5,894 nucleotides of DNA from Candidatus Zixiibacteriota bacterium. GTDB taxonomy: Bacteria; Zixibacteria; MSB-5A5; CAIYYT01. A program made the position numbers and the translations under genes. The notes under the pieces are model-generated. The model was not told the DNA's origin. It made no database searches and saw only the letters and a program-made list of their open reading frames with translations. The stretch is from the NCBI GenBank assembly GCA_023134875.1, contig JAGLUH010000506.1, positions 1 through 5,894 on the forward strand, written 5' to 3'. Shown here in pieces: positions 5,402 through 5,894 of the stretch (positions are counted from its first letter, which is position 1; each line of letters opens with the position of its first letter).

Positions 5402-5407
5402 AAGGAG
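5402..5407 (+). promoter_or_regulatory. Strong Shine-Dalgarno that fixes the start of the barrel gene
   Basis: AAGGAG ends 9 nt before ATG 5417, with a T-rich spacer. It selects ATG 5417 over the in-frame ATG at 5426. It is the only clear Shine-Dalgarno in front of any gene in the window, in contrast to cheB, the kinase and the response regulator. Confidence 0.8.
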
Positions 5408-5416
5408 CTTTTTTCT

Positions 5417-5894
5417 ATGCGTGGCATGATAAGATTTATTCCCGTCATTCTGATGCTTCTGGCGGCGACGGCGGCGGGTCAGGATTTCAATGTGTACGGT
5501 TTTTCGACTATCGATTTCAGCTACCTGGGAGGAGGAGCACGCGCCCGAGCGATGGGTGCGGCTTTTACCGGAGTTGCTGATGATGCTTCGGCGTTGACCT
5601 GGAACCCCGCCGGACTGATTCAGGTTGACAGAACGCAGACTTCCATTTCCGGTTCCTACCAGATGCTCGAGCAGTCTCTCGCTCTTATCTATTCAAGTGG
5701 TTCGGGCAGCACATTTGACGCTGTCACCGATGACGACAAGCTGAAATTGCGCTACGCTTCCTTTGTTGCTCCTTTGCGTATCAAGGATCATCCTTTCATG
5801 ACATCGGTTTCCTTCCGGGCGATACAGGACCTGTTGCAGGAGTGGTATTCCTGGACCAGTTTTGATGATTTCTTCAAACGAGAGATGACCGATA
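5417..5894 (+). CDS. PorV/FadL-like outer-membrane beta-barrel protein, 5' part
   Basis: The first 159 codons of a gene that continues past the right edge. Residues 1-21 form a signal peptide: MRGMIR, a hydrophobic core FIPVILMLLAATAA, and likely cleavage after Ala19 or Gly21 (leaving QDFNVYG). Residues 36-67 carry the family signature LGGGARARAMGAAFTGVADD followed by ASALTWNPAGL, found in PorV/PorQ, UPF0164 and FadL/OmpP1-type proteins. The rest alternates polar and hydrophobic residues as in beta strands (for example TSISGSYQM). FadL relatives import hydrophobic compounds, while PorV serves type IX secretion in Bacteroidetes; the visible part cannot decide between these, so no symbol is given. 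It has its own promoter and Shine-Dalgarno and is not obviously a target of the upstream sigma54 activator. The reading frame is open throughout, with no lesion. Confidence 0.88.
   Translation, partial: MRGMIRFIPVILMLLAATAAGQDFNVYGFSTIDFSYLGGGARARAMGAAFTGVADDASALTWNPAGLIQVDRTQTSISGSYQMLEQSLALIYSSGSGSTFDAVTDDDKLKLRYASFVAPLRIKDHPFMTSVSFRAIQDLLQEWYSWTSFDDFFKREMTD

Noticed and set aside
5377..5580. Small + strand ORF of 67 codons over the promoter and start of the barrel gene
   Set aside because: It is out of frame with the signal peptide and barrel signature and has no recognisable content.

Overview
The window reads left to right on the + strand as a signalling locus of a Gram-negative bacterium: the tail of a chemotaxis operon (cheA, cheB), a soluble PAS sensor kinase with its sigma54-type NtrC-family response regulator, and the 5' part of an outer-membrane beta-barrel gene. 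The barrel belongs to the PorV/FadL-like (UPF0164-type) group. That, the moderate GC and the kinase type suggest a non-model lineage, perhaps of the FCB group or a candidate phylum near it. This taxonomic guess rests on family impressions only.

Region 3-1370 is cheA, open at the left edge and not intact. An HPt fragment (frame 3) with its phospho-histidine runs into a stop at 183-185. The dimerisation domain continues in frame 1 from about 178, with the last HPt helices and the whole linker/P2 region missing. A clean one-base loss at about 450 then moves the kinase and CheW-like domains back to frame 3. Region 1399-2475 is cheB. Receiver and methylesterase domains are in the same frame with all key residues present, but an in-frame TAG at 1822-1824 lies between them. 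So all three coding lesions fall in the chemotaxis genes, and the genes downstream are clean. Either the chemotaxis cluster is decaying, or this end of the sequence has consensus or assembly errors.

Region 2546-3796 is a 416-residue cytoplasmic histidine kinase (coiled coil, PAS, HisKA, HATPase). Region 3847-5265 is a 472-residue NtrC-family regulator (REC, AAA+, Fis HTH). They are almost certainly a cognate pair. Because they lie beside che genes and resemble FleS/FleR and FlrB/FlrC in layout, control of flagellar or surface genes through sigma54 is plausible, but the sequence does not prove it. Both carry substitutions in usually invariant motifs: GAFTNA instead of GAFTGA in the activator, and D-x-G-x-S instead of D-x-G-x-G in the kinase G1 box. 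Neither has a recognisable Shine-Dalgarno, and promoter-like hexamers lie close to both start codons.

Region 5266-5416 holds a terminator-like hairpin and then a near-consensus sigma70 promoter with an inverted repeat in its spacer. This drives the barrel gene at 5417, which has a strong Shine-Dalgarno and runs off the right edge. Inverted repeats overlap the boundaries of several genes. I see no RNA gene, insertion sequence, CRISPR array or credible minus-strand gene. The window is mostly a familiar kind of locus, and I do not see a wholly new system in it.
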